Of a DNA stretch of 64,000 nt, positions 1 through 12,542 are shown piece by piece. The notes beneath the pieces are model-generated. The model did not search any database. It saw nothing but the letters and a program-made list of their open reading frames with translations, and was not told the DNA's origin. This DNA is from Vitis vinifera (Eukaryota; Streptophyta; Magnoliopsida; Vitales; Vitaceae). The translations under genes and the position numbers were made by a program. How positions within the stretch are numbered: the first letter of the stretch is position 1; every line of letters begins with the position of its first letter. The stretch is from positions 12,080,501 through 12,144,500 of the forward strand of contig NC_081817.1 in assembly GCF_030704535.1 (NCBI RefSeq). Reading direction: 5' to 3'.

Positions 1-2316
1 CTTCAAAAACATTCTTGGGTCTTTCCCACTTTGTCACAGCTTCCACTTTTGTTGGATCCACTGAGATACCCTCTTGAGAAACCATGTGCCCCAAAAATTG
101 AATTTCCTGCAGCCAAAAGTCACATTTCTCCAATTTGGCATATAACTGGTTTTCTCTAAGTGTTTGAAGTGCCATATGCAAATGGTGACCGTGCTCTTCT
201 CTACTCTTAGAATATATCAAAATATCATCCACAAATACCACCACAAAATGATCCAAATAAGGTCGATAGATACGATTCATCATGTCCATGAATGCAGCTG
301 GAGCATTGGTTAACCCAAACGGCATGACCACAAATTCATAATGCCCATACCTTGTACGAAATGCAGTCTTTGGAATATCTGTTTCTCGTACCCTCAACTG
401 ATGATAACCAGATCTTAAATCAATCTTTGAAAAATAGCAAGCCCCACATAACTCGTCAAATAAGTCATCAATCCGAGGTAGCGGATATCTGTTTTTCACT
501 GTAACTCTGTTCAATTTTCTGTAATCCACACATAACCGCAAGGATCCATCCTTCTTCTTTACAAACAATACTAGAGCACCCCAAGGTGAGGTACTAGGCC
601 GAATAAACCCTTTAGTTTGCACTCCTGCAACTGAATGTTCAATTCCTTAAGTTCAACTAGAGCCATCCTATATGGTGCTATTGATATTGGATCTGTACTT
701 GGATACAATTCAATAGAAAAATCCATCTCTCTGTGAGGAGGTAAACATGGCAATTCTTTAGGAAAAACATCAGCAAATTCACAAACCATTGGAATACAAT
801 CTATAGTTGTCATCTTTCTGCCTTCTCCCTTCAGATTAAAAAGAAAATAGTGTCTGCCATCCTTTCTTGACCACTTGTCATCCAGGTTTCGAATTAGAGG
901 AATGAATGTAAGCCTTCTATCACCATAGAAACTCATATATAAACCAGAAGAGGTTTGAAATGTTACTTTCTTCAAATAACAATCTAACACAACATGATGT
1001 CGGGCAAGCCAATCCATCCCCACAATTACATCAAACGATGAAATATCAAGAAGAACCAGATCCATTGTAACTTCAAGACCCCCAATATAAAGTACACAAG
1101 CATGACATACCCACTTGGTTTCCACCTTACCACCCATAGGAGTCTCAACACATAATGAACAATGTAGGGGAACAAATTCTATGTCTAGCATGGAGGCAAA
1201 TGATGCAGAAATAAAAGAGTGGGTAGCTCCTGGATCAAATAAAACATGTGCCCAAGTGCTAAAACATAAGAGCATACCTTCCACCAAGGCATTTGACTCT
1301 GCATTGTGTGACCCTATTGCATAAAATCTTCCTTGTTGTGCTTGCTCTGGCTTCCCTCCAAGCTTCCCTTGTCTAAAGTTTCCTTCCCCTTGAGGTTGCC
1401 TTCCTTGAATTCGTGGGTTCATCTGCTGAAACTGTCGTTGAGATGGCTGGAATGCAAGTCGTTGAAATTTTGGGCACTCTCTCCTCAGATGTCCCACCTC
1501 ACCACATTCATAACATCTCCTTGGTCCCTTGGCTGAATCTGTAGCCCCACTATATTGCTCTTGTTTTCTGGGTTGTTGTTGGGGATGAGTCACTTTCAGG
1601 CGCTTGAAATCATGTTCTTGTTTTTCTAAACCACCAAACCTAGAATTTTTGCTTCTCAACCTTTGAGCTTCCTCCATTTCCCTTTCTATAACAAGAGCCC
1701 TTGCCACAACCTCACTGTAAGTACGAAGCATGAAAGGAGCAACCTGTGCTCTAATGTTCAATCTCAACCCCTCTTGGAATTGTTCAGCTCGCATTTGTTC
1801 ATCTGCAACCACATTTGGAGCATATCTAGATAGTTGTGTAAATTTTGCTGCATATTCAGTCACTGTCATGTTCCTTTGAACCAAGTGTATAAATTCAGCT
1901 CTCTTCTGTCTTCTAACGGCCTCTGGAAAGTAATTAGATAAAAGCAGCTCCTCAAATTGCATCCAAACCATTTTAGTTACATCCTGAATAGTCTTGATCA
2001 TATCCCACCAGTTGTCTGCTTCATCCCTCAACATGAAGGAAGCTAAAGAAACTCTCCTTTCCTCAGGCACTGCCATTACATCCAGTATTTTCTTTATTTC
2101 TTTCATCCAATTCTCAGCTTCAAGAAAATTAGGGCCACCCCGAAAGCTTGGAGAATTCAATGCTTTAAATTCCCAAATCAAGCTCACATTCTGGCATTCT
2201 GAACCAGCAACTGGATGTATTATAGGTCTTCCCTCAGTTACATCACCATGAGATATTGGAGATGATCTAGTTGTCCGTTTAGGCCTTGTGGTTAATCTGT
2301 CCCTTCCTCTAGGCAT
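1..2316 (-). pseudogene. gag-protease-RT polyprotein of Tekay-like copy 1, one frameshift, incomplete
   Basis: The ATG is at 2316. The gag capsid region spans about residues 45-215. A CCHC knuckle ([14 protein letters not shown]) lies at about 268-281. The protease motif FDPGATHSFIS has its aspartate at about residue 361. The frame is open to near 620, where a single base present in copy 2 (4920-8914) is missing, moving the reverse transcriptase out of frame; translation then ends at 571. The RT continues from about 600 to 1, cut by the window edge, with the usual VDYRKLN-type and FVDD-type motifs. Apart from the frameshift this copy is better kept than copy 2. Integrase and RNase H would be outside the window. 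Confidence 0.85.
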
Positions 2317-2692
2317 TTTCTCTTAGAAAGGTATACAAGGATTATTATTATCAATACATCACCTTATAAGGGTTATTCATAAAATCAAGCACCCTTAACC
2401 AATACAATCAAACCACTTATGTCACATACAAACATTTGCAAAACAAACATGATAACAACAATTTCATAGTAATGGATTCTCAATGATCAAGCACTCAAAG
2501 AGGCAACATGATCTCAATTATTATAGCCAGGCATATTCAATACAACAAAAACACAAACCTAACATCCATCCATTAACCTTTCACTTAATATCAATATATC
2601 ATACACAATAAAACAATGTCACAATAATAATGACTCCAGCACACCTATTGGGCTCCCCACCTATTGTCCACAATAGGGATCTAATCCCTTAT

Positions 2693-2704
2693 GCTCTGAT
2701 ACCA
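2693..2704 (-). other. Primer binding site, tRNA-iMet type (copy 1)
   Basis: Read on the minus strand, TGGTATCAGAGC lies three bases inside the LTR end. It matches the 3' end complement of initiator methionine tRNA used by most plant Ty3/gypsy elements. It fixes the inner LTR boundary at 2708. The leader between it and the gag ATG (2317-2692) has no other recognisable feature. Confidence 0.85.
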
Positions 2705-2707
2705 AGC

Positions 2708-4919
2708 TGTCACACCCCAAATTTTTTTTTTCTTATGATTATTATTTATTCTTCAACTAAAGAATTGATACTCAAATATAGTATAAGTGCTCTCAAAAAT
2801 TTAAATGTTGAGTTCCTACTTGAATTTGTTCAAAAAGAGGATATAGAAAACCTGTTATAAAGAGTACATTCTGTATTAAACATTGTGACTATTAAGTTAA
2901 CAAAATATGTTTTGTTTCACAAAAGAAACTTGTACAACATTAATTTACATATACCCAACCCCATTGTTTACTATGGGTGGCCCATACTACAAGTGTATCT
3001 AACAAATATATACATTACATCATTCCAACAAAAGGTGTAGTCTTGATACAAAAGGCATGGCCTCAAAAGACTTTCAATATGAGCAAACAGCATCCAATCA
3101 CAGTAAAGCATTGCTCAAGCATTCTTTCCTGCATAGGTCTTCTGACCTGCATCTATAGGTGAAAGGAATAGGGTGAGTTTGTCTCAGTAGGAAAGTTTAT
3201 AACCATCCTAAGTATACCCTTAAAAACCTTGAATTAAACGTTTAATAACATGCATGATAAACATTTCGTAACCATTAACAAATGTGTAATCATGTCAAAC
3301 ATGTATGCATGTGTTTCTTGGTTTCATCATTGCTTTTCCCCATCCATCCTTTCACAACTGATAATTTGCTGACTCCCAACAATCTACACAGCAGATATCA
3401 ATGCTCCACAAGATACTCGATCAATATAATAATGACTATTCTGGGACATCACCCAAGGGCAAGTCATACCCCGTGTCTTTTGGGACTCATACCCAAGGGC
3501 AGGACCAACCCCGTGTCTTTAGGGACTAAAACCCAGGGGCGGGACCAACCCCATACACCCACATCGGAGTGTCTTCCTCGAGGGCTTTAGGGACTTTCAC
3601 CCAAGGACCCACGGTCCCACATAAACAATATATCAAATGATAAGGCCTGTAGCATCACATAAGCACTTTGCCACCAATAAATTCTCTGAATATGATCTGT
3701 GATAATTCCATATCCTTCTTGCAATGCAATCACACCATAAACCATTTCGACAACACAAAACCACGAATCTTCATACCAATATACGTTCCAACATCATGGT
3801 AACATTTCAATGCAATAACCGAGATGCAATGACACTTTAAAAGATTTTATCAAATCATAGAAATAACATAAAATTCAAACCAATAATTCAAGGAAAGAAA
3901 TCAGATACACCATAGAATAGCATAAAATTCCCTACCTTACACCGACTTCCTTTTTGTGTTTCTTCTAAGTAGGCGATCTTTGCCTATTACGAGGAACTGA
4001 AATAAAACAACATAATTTAGGTTTCCTAACCATGAAAATTTATATAGTTTATTGTTGCAAATTTTTAATTCTCACATTCTCTAATCTATATCCTACATGT
4101 TTTCAAATCAAATATGAATTGAATTAAACAATATTTACAATGCATATTAATTTCCCTAATTAATTACCAAACACTAATTCTTTTGATTTTCTTAAAGCCT
4201 AACCTATTAACAAATCCCAAGTGTCCAAATAACCCAATTCATCACATGTTTACTAATCTATTTTTCAATCAAACCAAATTAAACAAAGATTTATGCTGAT
4301 CTTACCGTTAATAAAATACTTAACTTAAAATACTTTAATCTTTAATTAATTGTGATTTTTAACTAAAACAGGTTTATAGCTAATTATACTCAACTTTTAC
4401 ACAATTTTTTACCGTTAATTTTATTCAACATACCATTAGGAACCAAAATAAACGAAAATTACAAAAATAAACAACTTGCTTACCTCAAATCTACACTTTC
4501 TCTCTCTAGATTCTCTCTCTAACCCAAGTTGCTGCAGGTGAAATGGAGCAAAACGAGCTGCAGCCCCCTTATAAAGGGGTCTCCAAGCACCCAAGCATGA
4601 GGTGGCAGCCCACATGGCTGCCACCAATCCACCCAAGTAGGAGGTGGCATTCCACTAACTCAAATTTCCAAAATTTGCACTTTAGTCCTTTAGGTTATAA
4701 AAAATAAAATCCATAATTGCCCATTAGTCCTTTAGGTTTTCAAAACCTCAATTAGTCCCTAAGAACCTAATAAGCATGCTTAGATCATTAACTAATCCCA
4801 CTTAACCTTAATCAAAGTTTATTCATAATTAAACATGATTAGCACTAAACTAGTTTTAACATCTAATTAAGCAAGCTTAAAGTTAAGTACTAAAATAGTC
4901 ATTAGTACTAGGTGTTACA
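2708..4919 (-). repeat. 5' LTR of Tekay-like copy 1 (about 2.2 kb)
   Basis: Boundaries are TG...CA on the minus strand, placed by the primer site and by comparison with the solo LTR at 13363-15569, to which it is nearly identical in inverted orientation. It carries the same promoter block: dyad GGTGGCAGCC/GGCTGCCACC, a TTTATAAGG box and a GAG/GTAAGC donor-like site. It lacks about 18-19 bases near its start that are present in the other LTRs, after TAGTACTAATGA. Short open frames in it (for example 3282-3590 and 4436-4636) recur in other LTR copies and are not genes. Confidence 0.9.
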
Positions 4920-7900
4920 CTTGGTTCAAAGGAACATGACAGTGACTGAATATGCAGCAAAGTTTACACAACTATCTAGATATGCTCCGAATGTGGTTGC
5001 AGATAAACAAATGCGAGCTGAACAATTCCAAGAGGGGTTGAGATTGAACATTAGAGCACAGGTTGCTCCTTTCATGCTTCGTACTTACAGTGAGGTTGTG
5101 GCAAGGGCTCTTGTTATACAAAGGGAAATGGAGGAAGCTCAAAGGTTGAGAAGCAAAAATTCTAGGTTTGGTGGTTCAGAAAAATGAGAACAGGATTTCA
5201 AGCGCTTGAAAATGACTCATCCCCAACAACAACCCAGAAAACAAGAACAGTATAGTGGGGCTACAGATTCAGCTAAGGGACCAAGGAGATGTTATGAATG
5301 TGGTGAGGTGGGACATCTGAGGAGAGAGTGCCCAAAATTTCAACGACTTGCATTCCAGCCATCTCAACGACAGTTTCAGCAGATGAACCCACGAATTCAA
5401 GGAAGGCAACCTCAAGGGGAAGGAAACTTTAGACAAGGGAAGTCTGAAGGGAAGCCAGAGCAAGCACAACAAGGGAGATTTTATGCAATAGGGTCACAAA
5501 ATGCAGAGTCAAATGCCTTGTTGGAAGGTATGCTCTTATGTTTTAGCACTTGGGCACATGTTTTATTTGATGCAGGAGATACCCACTCTTTTATTTCTGC
5601 ATCATTTGCCTCCATGCTAGACATAGAATTTGTTCCCTTACATTGTTCATTATGTGTTGAGACTCCTATGGGTGGTAAGGTCGAAACCAAGTGGGTATGT
5701 CATGCTTGTGTACTTTATATTGGGGGTCTTGAAGTTACAATGGATCTGGTTCTTCTTGATATTTCATCGTTTGATGTAATTGTGGGGATGGATTGGCTTG
5801 CCCGACATTATGTTGTGTTAGATTGTTATTTGAAGAAAGTAACATTCCAAACCTCTTCTGGTTCATATATGAGTTTCTATGGTGATAGATGGCTTACATT
5901 TATTCCTCTAATTCGAAACCTGGATGATAAGTGGTCAAGAAAGGATGGCAGACACTATTTTCTTTTTAATCTGAAGGGAGAAGGCAAAAAGATGACAACT
6001 ATAGATTGTATTCCAATGGTTTGTGAATTTGCTGATGTTTTTCCTAAAGAATTGCCATGTTTACCTCCTCATAGAGAGATGGATTTTTCTATTGAATTGT
6101 ATCCAGGTACAGATCCAATATCAATAGCTCCATATAGGATGGCTCCAGTTGAACTTAAGGAATTGAACATTCAGTTGCAGGAGTTGCAAACTAAAGGGTT
6201 TATTCGGCCTAGTACCTCACCTTGGGGTGCTCCAGTATTGTTTGTAAAGAAGAAGGATGGATCCTTGCGGTTATGTGTGGATTACAGAAAATTGAACAGA
6301 GTTACAGTGAAAAACAAATATCCGCTACCTCGGATTGATGACTTATTTGACGAGTTATGTGGGGCTTGCTATTTTTCAAAGATTGATTTAAGATCTGGTT
6401 ATCATCAATTGAGGATACGAGAAACAGATATTCCAAGGACTGCATTTCGTACAAGGTATGGGCATTATGAATTTGTGGTCATGCCGTTTGGGTTAACCAA
6501 TGCTCCAGCTGCATTCATGGACATGATGAATCGTATCTATCGGCCTTATTTGGATCATTTTGTGGTGGTATTTGTGGATGATATTTTGATATATTCTAAG
6601 AGTAGAGAAGAGCAGGGTCATCATTTGCATATGGCACTTCAAACACTTAGAGAAAACCAGTTATATGCAAAATTGGAGAAATGTGACTTTTGGCTGCAGG
6701 AAATTCAATTTTTGGGGCACATGGGTTCTCAAGAGGGTATCTCAGTGGATCCAACAAAAGTGGAAGCTGTGACAAAGTGGGAAAGACCCAAGAATGTTTT
6801 TGAAGTACGTAGTTTTCTTGGGCTAGCTGGGTACTACAGAAGGTTTGTTGAAAACTTTTCTCGAATTGCTTGCCCAATGACTAGATTGACACGCAAGGGA
6901 GTGAACTTTGATTGGAATGATAGGTGTGAAGAATCCTTTCAAGAGCTAAAAAGGAGACAAACAACAGCGCCGGTGCTAATTACTCCTATTAGTGGCGAAA
7001 GATATACAGTTTATTGTGATGCTTCAAAAAATGGCTTGGGATGTGTTTTGATGCAAAGAGGAAGAGTGGTTGCTTATGCTTCTAGGCAATTGAAGAACCA
7101 TGAGCAGAACTATCCTACACATGATCTTGAACTCGCAGCAATAGTCTTTGCTTTAAAGTTATGGAGACATTACTTATGGTGAAAATTTTGAAGTGTTTTC
7201 AGGTCACAAAAGTTTGAAGTATATTTTCTCTCAAAAAGATCTGAATGCAAGGCAAAGGAGATGGTTGGAAACCCTTGAAGATTTTCACTTTACTTTGCAG
7301 TATCATCCAGGAAAAGCTAATGTGGTTGCTGATGCCCTAAGTAGAAAGGCTCAATGTGTGTTATCTGGGTTGATGGTTTATGAGTGGAAAATGTATGATT
7401 ACATCAGTGAATTCAATCCTTGCTTTGATGTACATGTTTCTGGTGCATGTTTTTGTACTTTGATAGCTCAACCAACAATATTGCAAAAGGTTATTGAAGC
7501 TCAAAGGAAAGATACAAAGTTAGAGGGCATACGCTCTCGAATCATGGCAAGTGACGCAGTAGAAGGTTGGAACATACATTCTAACGGTGGGATTCATTTC
7601 TTGAATAAACTTTGTGTTCCTAATGATGCTTAGGTGAAGGAGGAGGTAATGAAGGAAGCTCATCATTCTCGATTCACAGTACACCCTGGAGAAACTAAAA
7701 TGTACCATGATTTGAAGCGTCAATATTGGTGGCAGGGTATGAAGCGGATATATGTCAATTCGTTTCCAAGTGTTTAACATGTCAACAAGTGAAAGTTGAA
7801 CATAAAAAACCAGCAGGGTTGTTACAACCACTACCTATAGCAGAATGGAAGTGGGATCATGTGACGATGGACTTTGTGACAGGGTTGCCAAGAACTCCCC

Positions 7901-8878
7901 AAAGTAAGGATAGTGTATGGGTGATAGTTGATAGATTAACGAAATCAGCACATTTCTTACCAATGAGGATCACTGATTCAGTTATTGTGTTGAGTAAATT
8001 GTATGTGAAAGAAATTGTGAGGTTGCACGGGGTACCACTCTCTATTGTTTCAGATAGGGATCCTAGATTTACATCACACTTTTGGCAGTCCTTACAAAAA
8101 GCCTTGGGAACTGAAATCAAATTGAGTTCGGCATTTCATCCTCAAACTGATGGGCAATCAGAGAGCATGTGTGATGGATTTTAAAGGAAATTGGGTGGAA
8201 CATTTACCTTTGATTGAATTTGTGTACAATAACAGCTTCCAAAGTAGTATTGGCATGGCACCATATGAAGCACTGTATGGGAGGCCTTGTAGATCTCCTA
8301 TGTGTTGGATGGAATCTGGTGAAGCTAGTCTGATTGGGCTAGAATTGGTGCAAGAGACTACTGACAAGATTCGAGTAATACGTGACAGGTTATTGGCAGC
8401 ACAAAGTAGACAGAAAAGTTATGCCGATCACAGAAGGAGACCCCTAGAATTTAAAACAGGAGATCACATGTTTTTACGTGTAACACCAAGGAAAGGCGTA
8501 TTTCGATTTGGAAAAAGGGGAAAGCTTGCTCCAAGATATGTTGGGCCCTTTGAAATCCTTCAAAAGATTGGAGAGGTAGCATACAAATTAGCCTTACCGC
8601 CACAACTATCAGGTATACATGATGTGTTCCATGTTGCGGAAGTATGAGCCTGATACCACACATGTACTAGATTGGCAAGATTTGAATTTGCAAGAAGATG
8701 TAACGTATGAGGAAGGGCTGAGACAGATTTTAGATAAAAAATAGAAGGTACTCCGAACCAAAACCATACCTCTAGTGAAAGTGTCATGGGATCATCATGG
8801 AGTGGAAGGAGCTACATGGGAGTTGGAATCAGATATGAGAAACAAGTACCCGGAACTCTTTATAGGTTCGCTTTTGTA
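4918..8878 (+). pseudogene. Decayed gag-pol of Tekay-like copy 2
   Basis: In order: partial gag with CCHC knuckle ([14 protein letters not shown]), protease, RT ([16 protein letters not shown]), RNase H ([10 protein letters not shown]), integrase with HHCC finger (HH near 7660-7715, CLTC near 7770) and catalytic core (TMDFVTGLP, SDRDPRFTS), and a C-terminal remnant VSWDHHGVEGATWELES near 8780. Breaks: in-frame TGA at 5185; frameshift near 7180; TAG near 7631; frameshift near 7740; a deletion of roughly a dozen codons after QTDGQSE near 8160, removing the region of the catalytic glutamate; frameshift near 8640; TAG near 8741. The protease site reads DAGDT where copy 1 has DPGAT. It cannot make a working polyprotein. 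Confidence 0.88.
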
Positions 8879-8900
8879 AATTTCGAGGACGAAATTTTTG

Positions 8901-8914
8901 TTAGGGGGAGAGGA
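8901..8914 (+). other. Polypurine tract of copy 2
   Basis: TTAGGGGGAGAGGA directly precedes the LTR start TGTAACACC at 8915 and follows a GAGGACGAAATTTTTG block typical of plant chromoviruses. It is the expected plus-strand primer site. Confidence 0.8.
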
Positions 8915-9842
8915 TGTAACACCTAGTACTAATGAATTAAATAGGCAATAATGATTATTTTAGTACTTAACTTTAAGCTTGCTTAATTAGATGTTAAAAC
9001 TAGTTTAGTGCTAATCATATTTAATTATGAATTAAACTTTGATTATGGTTAACTGAGATTAGTTAATGATCTACGCATGCTTATTAGGTTCTTAGGGACT
9101 AATTAGGGTTATGAAAACCTAAAGGACTAATGGACAATTATGGGTTTTATTTTTTTATAACTTGAAGGACTAAAGTGCAAAATTGGGAAATTTGAGTTAG
9201 TGGAATGCCACCTCCTACTTGGGTGGATTGGTGGTAGCCATGTGGGCTGCCACCTCATGCTTGGGTGCTTGGAGACCCCTTTATAAGGGGGCTACAGCTC
9301 GTTTTGCACCATTTCACCTGCAGCAACTTGGGTTAGAGAGAGAATCTAGAGAGAGAAAGTGTAGATTTGAGGTAAGCAAGTTGTTTAATTTTGTAATTTT
9401 CGTTTATTTTGGTTCCTAATGGTATGTTGAATAGAATTAACGGTAAAAATTGTGTAAAAGTTGAGTATAATTAGCTATAAACCTGTTTTAGTTAAAAAAT
9501 CACAATTAATTAAAGATTAAAGTATTTTAAGTTAAGTATTTTATTAATGGTAAGATCAGCATAAATCTTTGTTTAATTTGGTTTGATTGAAAAATAGATT
9601 AGTAAACATGTGATGAATTGGGTTATTTGGACACTTGGGATTTGTTAATAGGTTAGGCTTTAAGAAAATCAAAAGAATTAGTGTTTGGTAATTAATTAGG
9701 GAAATTAATATGCATTATAAATATTGTTTAATTCAATTCAAAATTTGATCTGAAAACATGTAGGATATAGATTAGAGAATGTGAGAATTAAAAATTTGCA
9801 ACAATAAACTATATAAATTTTCATGGTTAGGAAACCTAAATT
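8915..9842 (+). repeat. 3' LTR of copy 2, truncated
   Basis: It matches 13363-14287 base for base over long stretches and then stops after CCTAAATTATG, where other LTRs continue TTGTTTCA. Hexamer array DNA (ATTATGGTAACGG) follows directly. About 1.28 kb of LTR is missing, so a deletion or recombination joined LTR and array here. Confidence 0.85.
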
Positions 9843-10372
9843 ATGATTATGGTAACGGTGACGGTGACAGTAACGGTAATGGTAATGGTAAGGGTGACGG
9901 TGATAGTAATGATAACGGTGATGGAAATGGTGACGATAGCAGTGACAGTAACAGTACCAGTAACGGTAACGATGACATTCACTGTAACGGTAACAGTAAC
10001 GTTAAATGATCACTGTAACAATGACGGTAATAGTAATGGTAACAGTAATAGTAACGGTGACAGTAACGAGGATGGTAACGGTGACGAAAATGGTAATGGT
10101 AATGGTGACGGCAACGGTGATCGTGACGGTAACGATAACGGTAATGATTGTAGTAACTATTATAGTGATAGTAAGGGTAACGGTAACGGTGAAGGTGATA
10201 GTAACATTACAGTAACGATCACGGTCACGGTAACGCTCACAGTAAAGGTGACGGTAATGGTTACGGTCACGGAAACGGTAATGGTGTTGATAACAGTATC
10301 AATAATAGTAACGATAACGAAAATGGTGATTGTAAGAATAATAGTAACGGTGACGGTGACAGTAACAATAAC
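9843..10372 (+). repeat. Hexamer array block 1, consensus GGTRAY
   Basis: Degenerate six-base units (GGTAAC, GGTGAC, GGTAAT, AGTAAC) continue for about 530 bases with few interruptions. Because the period is a multiple of three and the units lack stop codons, long false open frames rich in Val-Thr (or Asn-Gly) occur on both strands. They are artefacts of the repeat. Confidence 0.9.
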
Positions 10373-12542
10373 AGTCACACCTTGGGTTTTTTTTTTTTTT
10401 TTTAACTAAACAATTGATACTCAAATACAATATAAGTTCTCTCAAAGATATGGGGATACAAAAATTTAAATGTTGAGTTCCTTCTTGATTTTGTGCAAAA
10501 GGAGGATATGCAAAACCTATTATAAAGAGTGCATCTTGTTTTAAACTTCGTAACTATTAATTAACAAAATATGTTTCGTTTCACAAAAGAAACTTGTACT
10601 ACATTAATTTGCATATACCAAAACCCCATGGTTCACTACGGGTAGCCCATACTACAAGTGTACCTAACAAATATATATATTACATCATTCCTACAAAAAG
10701 ATTCAGTCTTTAATTACAAAGGCAAAGCCTCAAAACACTATCCACGCGAGTAAAGAGCATTCATTCACAGTAAAGCAATGCTCAAGCATTATTTCCTACA
10801 TAGGCCTTCTGACTTGCATCTAAAGGTGGAAGGGGATGGGGTGAGTTTACAACTCAGTAGGAAAGTTTATAACCATCCTAAGCATACCCTTAAAAACTTT
10901 GAATTAAACATGTAATAGCATGCATGATAAACATTTTATAACCATTAAAAAATATGCCATCATGTCGAACATGTATGTTTGTTGGTTTCATCTTTGCTTT
11001 TCATTGTCCATCCTTTCATAACTGATAAACTGTTCACCCCCACCAATATATATATATATATCAGATATCAATGCTCCACAAGATACTCGGTCAATATAAT
11101 AATGGCTATTCTGGGACATCACCCAAGGGCAAGTCATACCCCGTGTCTTTAGGGACTAAAACCTAGGGACAGGACCAACCCCATACACCCACATCGGAGT
11201 GTCTTCCTCAAGGGCTTTAGGGACTTTCACCCAAGGACCCATGGTCCCACATAAACAATATATCAAAAGATAATGCTTATAGCATCACATAAATACTTCC
11301 CACCAATCAATTCTCTGAATATCATCTGTGATTATTCCATATCCTTTTGTCAATTCAACCACACCATGAACCATGAATCTTCATACCAATCTGCGTTCCA
11401 ATCTCAATGTAACATTTCAACACAATAAACCGAGATGCAATGACACATTAAAACATTTTACAAAAGCATAGAAATGATATGAAATTTCCAATAAATGTTT
11501 CAAGAAAAGAAATTAGATACACTATGGGATAGCATAAAATTCCCTACCTTACACGGACTTTCCCTATGTGATTCTTCTATGTAGGCAATCTTTACCTATT
11601 ACAAGGAACTGAAATGAAACACATAATTTAGACTTCCTAACGATGAAAATGTATACAATTTACTAATGCTAATTTTTAATTCTAATATTCTCTAATCCAC
11701 ATGTCTATAGGTTTTCAAATCAAATTTGAATTGAATTAAACAATATTTACAATGCATATTAATATTCCCTAATTAATTACCAAACACTAATTGTTTTGAT
11801 TTTTTTTTCTCAAAGCCTAACCCATTAACAAATCCCAAGTGTCCAAATAACCTAATTAATCACATGTTTACTAATCCATTTTTCAATTAAACAACATTAT
11901 ACAAAGATTTATGCTAATCTTATCATTAATAAAATATTTAAGCTAAAATACTTAACCCTTAATTAATTGTGATTTTTAACTAAAACATGTTTATAGCTAA
12001 TTACACTCAACTTTTACACAAATTTCACCGTTAATTTGTTTCAACATACCATTAGGAACCAAAATAAACCAAAATTACTAAATTAAACAACTTGCTTACC
12101 TCAAATCTACACTTTCTCTCTCTAGATTCTCTCTCTAACCCAAGTTGTTGCAGCTAAAATGGTGCAAAACGAGTTGTAGACCCTTATATAGGGCTCTCCA
12201 TGCAGCCAAGTAGGAGGCAATCCACCCAAGTAGGAGATGGCATGCCACTTGGCTTCCACTAACTCCAACTTCCCAATTTTGCACTTTAGTCCTTCAAGTT
12301 ATCAAAAATAAAACCCATAATTGTCCATTAGTCTTTTAGGTTTTCAAAACTATAATCAGCCCCTAAAAACCTAATAAGCATGGTTAATTCATTAACTAAT
12401 CTCAATTAACCTTAATCAAACTTTAATTCATAACTAATCAGGATTAACACTAAACTAGTTTTAACACTAATTAAGCACGTTTAAAATTAAATACTAAGAT
12501 AATCATTATTGCCTATTTAATTCATTAGTGCTAGGTATTACA
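10373..12542 (-). repeat. Solo LTR, minus orientation, Tekay-like family
   Basis: On the plus strand it runs from GTCACACC followed by a T tract to TAGGTATTACA, the reverse complement of the family LTR. It is about 2.17 kb and more diverged than the LTRs at 2708 and 13363, with small indels and a TATATA tract near 11048. Hexamer array DNA flanks both sides in the same orientation, so it inserted into the array. The flanks share only TAAC, an eroded or chance target duplication. No internal retroelement sequence remains. Confidence 0.82.

Larger units (their letters stand above)
1..4919 (-). mobile_element. Tekay-like Ty3/gypsy chromovirus, nested copy 1 (cut by window edge)
   Basis: On the minus strand the order is a 5' LTR (4919 down to 2708), a tRNA-iMet primer site, a leader, gag, protease and reverse transcriptase, running off the left edge. 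The LTR starts TGTAACACC and ends TGTGACA. Just outside it, at 4920, begins the gag of a second copy of the same family on the opposite strand, so the simplest reading is insertion of copy 1 into copy 2. The matching 3' LTR and the other half of the target duplication would lie left of the window. Long LTRs plus protein motifs like those of copy 2, including its C-terminal remnant, suggest the Tekay/Del clade. Confidence 0.85.
4920..9842 (+). mobile_element. Tekay-like chromovirus copy 2, 5' part displaced, 3' LTR truncated
   Basis: The internal region starts in mid-gag where copy 1 inserted. It continues through protease, RT, RNase H, integrase and a C-terminal remnant, then a polypurine tract (8901-8914) and a 3' LTR that stops after about 928 bases, where hexamer array DNA begins. 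The missing 5' LTR and gag start should lie left of the window if the nested-insertion reading is right. Several frameshifts, stops and a small integrase deletion show it is dead. Confidence 0.85.

Noticed and set aside
3282..3590. 102-codon frame recurring at 14697-15005 and in part at 22154 and 23042
   Set aside because: It lies inside the LTR of one retroelement family; repetition reflects LTR copies, not a gene family.
4436..4636. 66-codon frame MGGLVAAMWAATSCLG found three times
   Set aside because: It covers the LTR promoter dyad and TATA box and is repeated only because the LTR is.
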